In this document: positions 15,993-24,461 of the stretch, piece after piece | How positions within the stretch are numbered: position 1 is the stretch's first letter | Layout: every line of letters begins with the position of its first letter | Assembly (NCBI GenBank): GCA_012730095.1 | Contig: JAAYBO010000060.1 | Coordinates: 1-37,675 of the forward strand | From: Clostridiaceae bacterium | GTDB lineage: Bacteria > Bacillota > Clostridia > DSM-8532 | Length of the DNA stretch: 37,675 bases | Reading direction: 5' to 3' | The notes under the pieces: generated by a model | Told to the model about the DNA's origin: nothing | The model's database searches: none | The model's input: the letters and a program-made list of their open reading frames with translations, nothing else | Made by a program: the position numbers and the translations under genes

Positions 15993-17339
15993 ATGAAAAA
16001 ACTGAATATAAAATCGCAGCCGGCCGAAACATATGTGCTGGCAGATAAAGAATACGAACGGAGCCGGTTTTATGCAATAATTGAAAGTATTTCAGCCCGT
16101 ATAATATTTGGCTTTACAACAGGAGCATTTTTAGCCGGTTTTTTGAAATATATTGGAGCGGAAGATAAGCTATGCGGACAGATTTCCGCATTAACGGTTC
16201 TGGCTGGAGTTATACAATTTTTTTCTCCGTTTGTTCTGGAAAAATTAAATAGACGAAAAGCGGTTGTTGCCTCGTTTAGTGCAATACACCGCTTCATGCT
16301 GGTTATGCTTGTTTTGGTGCCGGTATTACCGGTATCAATGATAGGGCGACTTTACATAACCGCGGCGTTGTATTTTGTTTCTCATTTAATGGTTAATGCT
16401 GTAGCGCCGGCAGCCACTAATCTTATAATAAGCATTGTTCCCCAAAAAATGAGGGGCAGGTATTTCAGCAATCGGGAAGCATATCTTATATTTGCATCCA
16501 GTGTGTTAAATATAATCATGGGGAAGGTGCTTGATGTTTTTAAACTTCAGAACAAAACATACGAAGGATACCTGATAATGTATGCGGTTGCGTTAGCTGC
16601 AATGCTTTTAAACCTTTTTTCGTATATAAAAATAAAAGAGCCGCCGCTGCCTGTTCCAAGGAAAAATATAAATTTCAAAATGCTTTTCAGCTTGCCTTTA
16701 AAGGAAAAAAAGTTCAGGAAAATTATTGTTCTTTTCTTTCTGTGGGGCTTGTCACTTAATTTTGCGTCTCCGTTCTTTTCGGTGTATATGGTATCAAAGC
16801 TTGAACTAAGCTATACCTTTATTATGATAAGCGGCTTTTTAAATTCGTTGAGCTATGTTATTGCAACCAGATTCTGGGGAAGGGTAGCCGATCGATTCTC
16901 TTTTACATATTCGGCGATGCTTTCGATTGCATTGCTGGGTATTACGCATGCTTGCTGGTTTTTTGCCTCACCGGATTCAGTTTTGCTTTACCCGGTTGTT
17001 GTTTTGCTCCATATACTGTCCGGTATTGCCTGGGGAGGTGCTGGTATTTCACTCTTTAACGTGCCTTATGAATATACCCCTGAAGAGGGCAGAACAGTTT
17101 ATCTTGGTTTTAATGCCGCACTAAGCGGGTTAGTCGGATTTTTATCTTCTAACCTTTCTTCGTGGATAGTTGGAGCAATGGAAAACTTCAAAGGTGTTGT
17201 TTTTGGAATGACAATAACTCAGTTTCAGCTTATTTTTGCTGCTTCAGGGTTAACAACTGTTCTGACAGCACTATTTATACGCACGAAAATACTTCGCGGA
17301 CAGGAAACGCCGGCAGATACCGTGTCCCGGGAGAGCTGA
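15993..17339 (+). CDS. Major facilitator superfamily transporter, substrate unknown
   Basis: 448 aa with about 12 hydrophobic segments in two halves, separated near residues 205-235 by the charged stretch KIKEPPLPVPRKNINFKM. MFS-like features include the loop after TM2 (VLEKLNRRKAVV) and, in the second half, RFWGRVADRFS. No motif reveals the substrate; nearest in style are uncharacterised clostridial MFS proteins. The ATG follows ttaggatgaaac, 42 bases after darA, so the two may share a transcript. Confidence 0.8.
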   Translation: MKKLNIKSQPAETYVLADKEYERSRFYAIIESISARIIFGFTTGAFLAGFLKYIGAEDKLCGQISALTVLAGVIQFFSPFVLEKLNRRKAVVASFSAIHRFMLVMLVLVPVLPVSMIGRLYITAALYFVSHLMVNAVAPAATNLIISIVPQKMRGRYFSNREAYLIFASSVLNIIMGKVLDVFKLQNKTYEGYLIMYAVALAAMLLNLFSYIKIKEPPLPVPRKNINFKMLFSLPLKEKKFRKIIVLFFLWGLSLNFASPFFSVYMVSKLELSYTFIMISGFLNSLSYVIATRFWGRVADRFSFTYSAMLSIALLGITHACWFFASPDSVLLYPVVVLLHILSGIAWGGAGISLFNVPYEYTPEEGRTVYLGFNAALSGLVGFLSSNLSSWIVGAMENFKGVVFGMTITQFQLIFAASGLTTVLTALFIRTKILRGQETPADTVSRES

Positions 17340-17368
17340 CTGAATCTGAAAAGGTTTTATACCCGAAC

Positions 17369-17396
17369 TTTACTTATACATACCAAATGGTATAAT
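17369..17396 (+). promoter_or_regulatory. Promoter of prfB
   Basis: TTTACT (17369-17374), a 16 bp spacer and a consensus TATAAT (17391-17396), 60 bases upstream of the prfB ATG. Confidence 0.55.
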
Positions 17397-17455
17397 GTAA
17401 TCTGCATCATGTTTTGGAAAAATTAAATTCTATAAAAAGAAAGGGATGAGATATT

Positions 17456-18581
17456 ATGAGCCTAATTTTATTGGAACAAATCCGTCCGCAAATAAAGGAG
17501 CTATTGGAAAGCATACTTGAATTGAGGGATTCACTTTGATGTGCCGGCATTGGAAAAAGAACTGGCGGAGCTAGATCGAAAAGCTCAGGAACCGGATTTT
17601 TGGAACGACATGGATAATTCCCAGCGGATTTTGCAACAAAGTAAAAGTATCAGGGAAAAGCTTAACGATTATATTTCACTGGAAAATGATTGCCATGATT
17701 TGTTGACTCTTGTTGAACTTGGACTGGAAGAAAAGGATGAAAGCCTTCTGTCCGAAGTTCAGGAAAACTTTGATGATTTAAGCAAGAGGTTTGAAAAGTT
17801 AAAGCTGAAAACACTATTAAACGGTGAATATGACAGAAACGATGCGATATTAACTCTTCACGCGGGAGCAGGCGGAACTGAGGCTATGGATTGGGTGCAG
17901 ATGTTATTTCGGATGTATTCAAGATGGGCTGAAAACAACGGGTTTAAGACTCGCGTACTGGACTTCCTTGAAGGCGACGAAGCAGGAATTAAAAGCATTA
18001 CCGTTGAGGTGACGGGAGAAAATGCTTATGGTTTTTTAAAAAGCGAAAAAGGTGTTCACCGCCTTGTACGGATTTCTCCCTTCGACTCGTCCGGAAGACG
18101 GCATACATCATTTGCATCAATGGATGTTGTTCCTGTTATGGATGAGTCCATAGAAATTGATATCAATCCTGATGATATAAAGATGGATGTGTACCGTTCC
18201 AGCGGAGCGGGCGGGCAGCATGTGAACAAGACTTCCTCCGCGGTAAGGATAACGCATCTTCCTACCGGTATTGTAGTTTCATGCCAGAATGAAAGATCTC
18301 AGCATCAAAACAGGGAAACCGCAATGAAAATACTTTACGCTAAGCTTTTGGAAATAAAGGAAATTGAGAAGCAGCAAAAAATCAGCGCATTAAAGGGAGA
18401 GCAGATGGACATAGCCTGGGGAAGCCAAATACGCTCCTATGTATTCTGCCCTTATACTATGGTAAAGGATCACCGTACCGGTTATGAAGAGGGAAACATA
18501 CAAAAGGTTATGGACGGTGAAATAGACGAGTTTATAAGTGCGTATCTTGCTTTATCGGCAAAAAAAGTTAATAAACAATAA
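17456..18581 (+). CDS. prfB: Peptide chain release factor 2 with programmed +1 frameshift
   Basis: The track shows only the second frame from GTG 17541. The real start is ATG 17456 (after aaagggatgag): 27 codons MSLILLEQIRPQI...LRDSL end at CTT TGA (17534-17539). Slipping one base (skipping T17537) reads on as DVPALEKELAELDRKAQEPDFWND, giving 374 aa, normal for RF2. The SD-like AGGGAT lies the same distance before CTT as in the classic AGGGGGTATCTTTGA site. The body has the SPFDSSGRRHTSFAS region and the GGQ loop SGAGGQHVNKTSSAVR that triggers peptide release at UGA/UAA. RF2 thus controls its own synthesis: low RF2 favours the frameshift. secA, a common upstream neighbour, is absent. Confidence 0.97.
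17534..17540 (+). promoter_or_regulatory. prfB programmed frameshift site (CTT TGA T)
   Basis: The slippery CTT plus in-frame TGA, preceded by an internal SD-like AGGG at 17525-17528. Frame 0 stops here; frame +1 continues for 347 residues of RF2. Confidence 0.95.
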
Positions 18582-18589
18582 TAAAGCAC

Positions 18590-18620
18590 AAACGGTAACA
18601 GCCACTGCCTGTTACCGTTT
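18590..18620. terminator. Bidirectional hairpin shared by prfB and the convergent carboxypeptidase-like gene
   Basis: Perfect 12-bp arms AAACGGTAACAG and CTGTTACCGTTT with a 7-base loop, followed on + by aacgcttttctttttt. The second arm contains the reverse-strand AAA CGG TAA, the last two codons and stop of the minus gene. Confidence 0.75.
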
Positions 18621-19829
18621 AACGCTTTTCTTTTTTATCCACTTGACGAATTTAATAATGAGTATAATTGCTTCTATTACGGCGAGCCCGACGATTATAT
18701 AGAAAATTTCCTTATATTCCATAATTCTTTTCTTAATCTTATCAAACTTGGACATTTCAGGGAGTATCTCCCTGTCAGGAAACAGATCGACAGTGATGAC
18801 GGTGCCATCGGCAAGTGTGAACTTTGCGGTTCCAAGAAGGGTATTTTTGTATAACGGGAGCTTAAAATTTTCGTTAACTTTTTCGATTTTAAATTCAAGA
18901 ATATAGTTATCACCGACCGGGTATGTATAATAAACATCACTTCCAACCACAAGGGGCACTTCATGGCCTTCTATAATTGCTCTATCCATGGTCTGGCCTT
19001 TTGCTACCAATATGCCTCTTCTGAAGTTTGTAAAACCGTAATCAAAAAGTTTCATACTATCGGAATACATGCTGTCCGAAGGTGAATCGAGCAAAATACA
19101 AAGCAGTCGTTGCTGTCCGCGCGTAACGGTTGTTATAACGGTTTGGAATTTTGGATCGTTGTAGTCTACCTTCCCGCCGTCAACACCGTCATAACTCCAG
19201 AACATATCGTTGAGGTTTGTCAGCACTATTGTTTTTTCTTCGTCAAACCAAGGTTTCGCCTGCGATGAAAAAACGGTATCGAAAGCAGGGTTTGCGGTTA
19301 GCGCATGCCTTAATAGTATCGCGAGATCAGATGCAGTTGTGCGCTGGTTTTCATTATATGTGCCGGTGGGGTTTGCATAAACGGTATTTTTCATGTTTAA
19401 TGATGCAGCATAGTCATTCATCATTTTCACAAAATCGTCAACAGTTCCTCCCACAGCTTCCGCAAGAGCAATTGTCGCGTCATTCGCGTTATTAAGCATT
19501 GATGCGTAAACCAAGCTTTCCGTCTGGTATTTCTCTCCTACTGTTAGCCCAAGTAAAGCGCCGTCGGCGTTTACAGCTTCTTTGCTCGCGGTGACCATTG
19601 TATTGGGGTCTAACTTCTCTATGGCAATTAAAGCGGTCATAAGCTTTGAAGCCGCAGCGATGTGTAATGGCTCATCAGGGTTTTTTGAATAAAGGACCTG
19701 ACCCCTTCTTAATTCAAGCATCAAAGCCGAAGCAGCTTCAATCATAGGTTCTGAATTAAAGGCAGAAGCCGGCAGCGAAAGAAACAATATAAATGCTAAT
19801 GAAATTGCAGCAGTATGTCTTTTTATCAT
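18612..19829 (-). CDS. D-alanyl-D-alanine carboxypeptidase homologue (S11 family) lacking catalytic motifs
   Basis: 405 aa from ATG 19829, chosen because GGAGGC stands 6 bases upstream and a signal peptide follows (IKRHTAAISLAFILFLSLPASA). The layout is that of DacF/PBP5: an S11 transpeptidase-like domain (about 30-270), a PBP5 C-terminal domain (about 280-365) and a C-terminal TM anchor (IIVGLAVIEAIILIIKF). The active-site motifs are altered: SxxK reads AASK (HIAAASKLMT), SxN reads NAN (SMLNNANDA), and KTG reads KVD (VDGGKVDYN). Without the nucleophilic Ser it should not hydrolyse D-Ala-D-Ala. The fold and anchor are kept, and the ORF is long and intact, so it is probably a working non-enzymatic wall-binding or regulatory protein. 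Confidence 0.88.
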   Translation of the reverse strand: MIKRHTAAISLAFILFLSLPASAFNSEPMIEAASALMLELRRGQVLYSKNPDEPLHIAAASKLMTALIAIEKLDPNTMVTASKEAVNADGALLGLTVGEKYQTESLVYASMLNNANDATIALAEAVGGTVDDFVKMMNDYAASLNMKNTVYANPTGTYNENQRTTASDLAILLRHALTANPAFDTVFSSQAKPWFDEEKTIVLTNLNDMFWSYDGVDGGKVDYNDPKFQTVITTVTRGQQRLLCILLDSPSDSMYSDSMKLFDYGFTNFRRGILVAKGQTMDRAIIEGHEVPLVVGSDVYYTYPVGDNYILEFKIEKVNENFKLPLYKNTLLGTAKFTLADGTVITVDLFPDREILPEMSKFDKIKKRIMEYKEIFYIIVGLAVIEAIILIIKFVKWIKKKSVKR

Positions 19830-20018
19830 AAAAAAGCCTCCGAAACAAATATCAATTATGCCGCATGTTATATCTATATAATACCATATTCCCCGGAAAA
19901 ACGGATTCAAAAATATATTCTAAATTCTGATAACATATATATTTATCTATATTAGGATATTCCTTATCAATAGTTTTACACATTTTCATTTTCAAAACAA
20001 GTTTTTTATAAAAAAATG

Positions 20019-20047
20019 GCATAAAAACGCCATATTTTCCCATAATA
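20019..20047 (+). promoter_or_regulatory. Candidate sigma-G promoter upstream of gerB
   Basis: GCATA (20019-20023), a 17-base spacer and CATAATA (20041-20047). This fits the forespore sigma-G pattern GHATR-N17/18-CATnnTA known from Bacillus, about 60 bases upstream of the gerB start, and matches the known sigma-G control of ger operons. Confidence 0.5.
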
Positions 20048-20110
20048 AGACGAGGGACAAAGAGATTTTAAAATGCAAATGCGTTATCCAGGCGAACGGG
20101 GAGGTATGGT

Positions 20111-21208
20111 TTGTCAGGGGAAAAGGTAAGGATTTCACCGAACCAAATAACTGTTATAATAATAACACTGATAATATCAACGGTAGACATATTTCTGCCG
20201 AACTTTGTTGCGAGGGAAGCAAAAAAGGATTCATGGCTTTCGGTTATTGTTGCAGTTGCTGCAGTGCTGCCGGTTGTGTTAATTCATTTAATGCTTTACC
20301 GTAAATACCGGGAAAGTACGTTAATTGAAATTTGTAAAAAAACCGGCGGAAAAGTTTTCGGAATATTTTTCGGTTTATCGTATGTTTTATATTTTTTGCT
20401 GATTTCATGGACCGTTACAGGTGAAATGAGCATAGTTATGAATTCCGCGTTTTTACCGCTGACCCCATCATGGTTTTTTTTGACGGTATCGGTCCTGGTT
20501 TCGGCTTATGCGGTTTCGAGGGGTATTGAAGCAATCGCAAGATTAAGTGAAATTCTGCTGCCTGTGGGAATTTTTGCGTTTTTATTTCTCTTTGCTGAGA
20601 ATGTGAAAAATGTAGATTTTAAAAACTTTCTTCCTGTTTTAAGCGAAGGAATTACTCCACCGGTGCGGGGCGGGCTTATAATTGCAGGAGTACTTTTTGA
20701 AATTATAGTTATAATGCAAATACTGCCGTTTGCAAGCGACCAAAAAAGAGTTGGAAGGCCAGTGTATATAGGATTGCTGATTAGCGGCGCATGTATATTT
20801 GCCGGTACGATTATATACGGTTTTTTCGGTCAATTAACCGAAGCTTTCTTGCTGCCGGCACTTGAATTTGCACGGTATGCTCCGATAGATTCAAATATTC
20901 AAAGCCTGGATATTTTTATCATTGCTATCTGGATTACCGGTATTTATATAAAAATAATGGTTTTTTATTATACGGCGGTATTTTCTCTTGCGCAGCTTTT
21001 TTCAATTGAGGATTATAAAAGATTGGTTATTCCTGTTGGTCTCTTTATTTACAGTATGTGTACCGTATCATGCGAAAAAGTTACCGCGGGAATGAACTTT
21101 ATTCACTATATTTTCCCCGTATACTCTATGACAATGGGTTTTTTGATTCCGGGGTTGATGCTGATAATTAGTTATTTCAGCAAAAAGAGTGCAAAAGCAG
21201 CGGCTTGA
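20111..21208 (+). CDS. gerB: Spore germination permease subunit GerB (GerAB/GerKB type)
   Basis: 365 aa with about ten TM segments. The start ISPNQITVIIITLIISTVDIFLPNFVAREAKKDSWLSVIVA is typical of endospore germination permeases (APC superfamily). The region around residues 85-130 and the late EKVTAGMNFIHYIFPVYSM also fit. The B subunit binds or passes the nutrient germinant in the spore inner membrane and works with A and C subunits. TTG 20111 is the start, with GGGGAGG 6 bases upstream. It points towards the gerA-gerC genes on the other strand instead of lying between them. Confidence 0.92.
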   Translation: MSGEKVRISPNQITVIIITLIISTVDIFLPNFVAREAKKDSWLSVIVAVAAVLPVVLIHLMLYRKYRESTLIEICKKTGGKVFGIFFGLSYVLYFLLISWTVTGEMSIVMNSAFLPLTPSWFFLTVSVLVSAYAVSRGIEAIARLSEILLPVGIFAFLFLFAENVKNVDFKNFLPVLSEGITPPVRGGLIIAGVLFEIIVIMQILPFASDQKRVGRPVYIGLLISGACIFAGTIIYGFFGQLTEAFLLPALEFARYAPIDSNIQSLDIFIIAIWITGIYIKIMVFYYTAVFSLAQLFSIEDYKRLVIPVGLFIYSMCTVSCEKVTAGMNFIHYIFPVYSMTMGFLIPGLMLIISYFSKKSAKAAA

Positions 21209-21274
21209 AAAGCTGAAAATTTGCCTCAATTAAGGTCTAATCGGAATAGCCAAAACATGTAAAAATATTCTGAA

Positions 21275-21511
21275 CTAATTGATTGAAGTATTAAACAAAA
21301 ACTCCGAAATAGGCCTATAAATATCGGTAATGAATTCAGCCGGTGTTTTTAAGGATAAGTTGTAAATAAACGAACAAATATAAACAAATGATATTACAAA
21401 TAAAACAATAAAAATAACTATTTCTTTTTTATATCCTTTTTTACAATAATGAATAATTTGAATAACAGCATATGCCCAAAACAATAAAAGTATAATAACG
21501 GGTGACTGCAT
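21275..21511 (-). CDS. Small two-TM protein in the ger operon, possible receptor D subunit
   Basis: 78 aa with two hydrophobic stretches (about residues 4-20 and 28-51) separated by the basic loop HYCKKGYKKE, plus a polar tail. It starts 2 bases after the gerC stop, with its ribosome site (tgaggaa) inside the gerC end, so it is co-translated with gerC. Many gerA-type operons carry a fourth gene for a two-TM protein of about 75 aa, called the D subunit, which modulates germination. Size, topology and position fit; sequence similarity could not be checked. Confidence 0.7.
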   Translation of the reverse strand: MQSPVIILLLFWAYAVIQIIHYCKKGYKKEIVIFIVLFVISFVYICSFIYNLSLKTPAEFITDIYRPISEFLFNTSIN

Positions 21512-21513
21512 AA

Positions 21514-22725
21514 TTATTTCCTCAGCTTAGAAATTGTACGGGTTAAAAGACCTAACTGCTTAATTTTCAGGTCAACATCATATTTAACATCAATCTCTGG
21601 AAAAATATCACGCCAGTCATTTTTAACCTGTTTCCATATGGCTGGGTGGTATGCGCTTAGTTCTTTATGGAACTCGACAAAATCGGTGTGAAACCGGTTT
21701 TGGGCTAAATCCATTGTCAAAGCCATATTGGAAATAAATTTTTGCTTAATCTTTTTTTCGAGCTCTTTAATAAAAACCGGATCGAGATCTTCAATTGCTC
21801 CGTCAATTTCCGCTATAGCAGCCGAAATTTTTGTGGAGATTTTTGCCTTCAAATTGTTTACGGAAGCGTCAGGAAACGAAATTTTAGTGTTCGATTGAAG
21901 AATGTCCAGTGTTACGTTATATTCCAAGCCATTTTGGTCTTCATAATAAACGATTGACCTTTTTAATTTATTCCCGATAAGAAGGTATCCTTGGATTTCA
22001 TCGTCAGAAAGCCAGCCCGCAAGCTTATTTCTGTCTATAACCGCCCCTCCGCCGATATATGCGACTGAATAAAGCTCATCTTTATTATACAGCTTTAGAT
22101 GCTCCTGCCTGTTTATTGAAAAAGGCAATTTCAATGTTTCATACGAACTCATGTTACCTATAACATATCCGCCGTGTTCCATTGAAAAAGCATTATGCTC
22201 AAAATCCTTCATTTCCAAAGCAAAAGCGCCGGACCACAATTTGGTGTTTTCAATAAGCCCTAACAATTCCTGAAACAGGCTCTGCTCGAGATTGGACGGT
22301 ATTTGCATCAGTTCCTCGGCTCTTCCCTTTGTCACAAAAACAGTGGTATCGTATCTGAATTCGCGGTTCCGCCCAAGGAGATCACTGATATTGCCGATAC
22401 CCTTCTTTGCCTTTTCTTCGCCGATCAGGATTATTTTATTATGCATCCAGACAAGGGTTCTTGTCGCAGTCTGTCTGAGATTTCGCATTGCTTCAAAGGC
22501 TGATTTGCCTGACGCGGTTCCAAACCATGTTGTCGGAGTTGTGCCCTGAGTTGCAGCACGCCCGAAAGGCTGAACTGAAAGAACGGTGACACGCTCAAGC
22601 CCATCATCGTCCAAATCAAAACCTGTTACAACCACAATGCCTATTTCGCTTAATTCCCGCGCGTCCCAGCATGAGCTTAGAAATGCAAAAGACATGGCAA
22701 GAATAAAAAATATTGTTTTTTTAAT
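21514..22725 (-). CDS. gerC: Germinant receptor lipoprotein subunit GerC
   Basis: 403 aa if translation begins at ATT (22725-22723). The protein then opens with an N-terminal KKTIFFILAMSFAFLSSC lipoprotein signal, the Cys being lipidated, followed by WDARELSEIGIVVVTGFDLD, the typical GerC start. The track start (ATG 22830) lies deep in gerA and gives a 35-residue non-family extension with no ribosome site seen; no ATG/GTG/TTG lies at the proper place. GGGAGAG stands 7 bases before the ATT, and the ATT overlaps the gerA TAA by one base. The later ENTKLWSGAFALEMKDFEHNAFSMEHGGYVIG is also family-like. The protein is anchored on the outer face of the spore inner membrane. Confidence 0.9.
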   Translation of the reverse strand: MKKTIFFILAMSFAFLSSCWDARELSEIGIVVVTGFDLDDDGLERVTVLSVQPFGRAATQGTTPTTWFGTASGKSAFEAMRNLRQTATRTLVWMHNKIILIGEEKAKKGIGNISDLLGRNREFRYDTTVFVTKGRAEELMQIPSNLEQSLFQELLGLIENTKLWSGAFALEMKDFEHNAFSMEHGGYVIGNMSSYETLKLPFSINRQEHLKLYNKDELYSVAYIGGGAVIDRNKLAGWLSDDEIQGYLLIGNKLKRSIVYYEDQNGLEYNVTLDILQSNTKISFPDASVNNLKAKISTKISAAIAEIDGAIEDLDPVFIKELEKKIKQKFISNMALTMDLAQNRFHTDFVEFHKELSAYHPAIWKQVKNDWRDIFPEIDVKYDVDLKIKQLGLLTRTISKLRK

Positions 22726-24283
22726 TGTTTTTCTCTCCCTTTTTTGAAGTTTTATTTTTAAATTTTGTGTGTACGATGTTCCCCGTTTCCAAATACGACG
22801 GCCGTTCGGTTTGTGCTGAAACAGGACCATGCAGAAAGCTGTTAATTATATCTTTAACGTTCAGCGGCCCAAAAGGTGCAAGGTATGGAATACCGAATGA
22901 GCGCCGTGATACCATGTGTATAAGAATTATTAGCAGTAAGCTGATAATGCCGAATATTCCGGAAATTGACGCGGCGATCATGAATGGGAAACGCAGAATA
23001 CGCAAAGTATTGTTTGTCGCATAGCCTGGCACTGCGAATGCTGTAATTGATGTAAGCGCCACAACTATAATCATTGCCTGCGATGCGATACCTGCCTCAA
23101 CGACGCTTTGACCAATAACAAGCCCGCCTACGATGCTTATTGATGGTCCGATCGGTTTTGGTATTCTGACACTTGCTTCCCTGATAAGCTCAAATACCAT
23201 TTCCATAATAAGAGCTTCCGCGATAGCGGGAAACGGAATACCAGCACGCGAGCTTGCGATTGTAATCAAAAGCTGGGTTGGTATCATGCCGGGGTGGAAA
23301 ACGGTAAGCGCTATATAGACGGCAGGGCTTAACGTGGATATTAATAACGCCGTAAACCTTATAATACGGATAAACATTGCGATGTAATAGTGCATGTAAG
23401 CTTCATCCGCTGTTTTAATAATATCTATGAATACCGCGGGAATAATAATAGCAAACGGTGAGCCGTCCATTAACAGTGCTACCCGTCCTTCAAGGAGAAG
23501 GCTGACACATCGGTCGGGCCTTTCGGTGAGGATTTCCTGCGGAAACGGGGAATAATTATTTTCCTGGAAAAACCTTCGCAGATGCCCCGAATCTACAAAG
23601 CCGTCCGTATCTATTTCAGAGAGTTTTTTTTTCATTCTGTCAACCAGTTGTTTCTTTGCGGTTCCTTCAATATATGCAAGAATTATAGTATTCTTTGTGA
23701 GCCGACCAAGTTGCAGATATTCCATTTTAAATTTCGATGTTTTTATTCTTTTTCGTAAAAGTGAGTAATTAAGTGAAATATCTTCAACAAAGCCTTCCTG
23801 CGGACCGATTGTGGTTGTTTCCGCAATTGCTTCGCCTACCTGTCTGCCTCTTTCTTTGTGAACACTGACAATTATTGCCTCTTTTATGTTTTCAACAAGA
23901 ATTGCGCAGTCGCCGGAGTAGATCGCGTGAAGAAAATCTTTGGTATCGGTTACGGTTTTTGCTTTGTGTACCGGAAGAAACCTCTTTAGTATCGTTTCTG
24001 AGTTTCTAAATGAATATGGTTTTTCATGACAGGGATGCATAAACTGTTTCAGAATAAACCTGTTGACATTTTCGTAAGAAATGAGGCTTTCAAAAAAGAA
24101 AACGCATCCCTTGAGAGTTTTTTCCACCAGAAATTCCCTTATTGAAAAGTCGTAGCAGTTTTCAAACAGATTTGTGATATTTCTTATTTTTTCTTCAAAA
24201 GAGCCGGACAAAATTAACGGTACGTCTTCTATATCCGGTTCAAACCTTTTATCTTTTTTAAAAAACATGTCTTTGAATGACAT
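22721..24283 (-). CDS. gerA: Germinant receptor subunit GerA
   Basis: 520 aa. A soluble N domain (about 1-290) includes VILSG-like early sequence, DCAILVENIKEAIIVSVHKERGRQVGEAIAETTTIGPQEGFVEDISLNYSLLRKRI and LLEGRVALLMDGSPFAIIIP. The membrane half has LSPAVYIALTVFHPGMIPTQLLITIASSRAGIPFPAIAEALIMEMVFELIREASVRIPKPIGPSISIVGGLVIGQSVVEAG, a very typical GerA block. In Bacillus, GerAA-type subunits oligomerise into an ion channel. Translation of gerC is coupled at its stop. The start region has an 18-base inverted repeat (24300-24317) and only a weak ribosome site. Confidence 0.94.
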   Translation of the reverse strand: MSFKDMFFKKDKRFEPDIEDVPLILSGSFEEKIRNITNLFENCYDFSIREFLVEKTLKGCVFFFESLISYENVNRFILKQFMHPCHEKPYSFRNSETILKRFLPVHKAKTVTDTKDFLHAIYSGDCAILVENIKEAIIVSVHKERGRQVGEAIAETTTIGPQEGFVEDISLNYSLLRKRIKTSKFKMEYLQLGRLTKNTIILAYIEGTAKKQLVDRMKKKLSEIDTDGFVDSGHLRRFFQENNYSPFPQEILTERPDRCVSLLLEGRVALLMDGSPFAIIIPAVFIDIIKTADEAYMHYYIAMFIRIIRFTALLISTLSPAVYIALTVFHPGMIPTQLLITIASSRAGIPFPAIAEALIMEMVFELIREASVRIPKPIGPSISIVGGLVIGQSVVEAGIASQAMIIVVALTSITAFAVPGYATNNTLRILRFPFMIAASISGIFGIISLLLIILIHMVSRRSFGIPYLAPFGPLNVKDIINSFLHGPVSAQTERPSYLETGNIVHTKFKNKTSKKGEKNN

Positions 24284-24299
24284 TTACGCTGTACCCCAT

Positions 24300-24317
24300 A
24301 TTGGTAATTTTACCAAT
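24300..24317. promoter_or_regulatory. Inverted repeat just upstream of gerA
   Basis: ATTGGTAA-TT-TTACCAAT, two perfect 8-bp arms with a 2-bp centre, ending 17 bases before the gerA ATG. It could be an operator or an mRNA hairpin. A CATAATA heptamer of sigma-G -10 type lies further upstream (24370-24364, minus), but no matching -35 was found. Confidence 0.4.
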
Positions 24318-24382
24318 AGCATTTGCCAAATATTATCGAATTATACCGGGTAGCCGCGTTATCTATTATGCTTGCCAATCAA

Positions 24383-24424
24383 ATAAAAAACGAACGCGAT
24401 AAATATATTAATAACGCATTCGTT
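24383..24424 (-). terminator. Terminator of the HPr-like gene
   Basis: On the minus strand AACGAATGCG pairs with CGCGTTCGTT (one non-Watson-Crick position) and runs into TTTTATTT. It lies between the HPr-like gene and gerA. Confidence 0.7.
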
Positions 24425-24461
24425 CTATTATTGGATACAGCTTTAGGAAAAGTGAAATAGT

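Noticed and set aside
16927-17395. Two plus ORFs overlapping the MFS gene end
   Set aside because: They are out-of-frame readings of the transporter 3' part; no sign of a frameshifted MFS gene, which ends normally at 17339.
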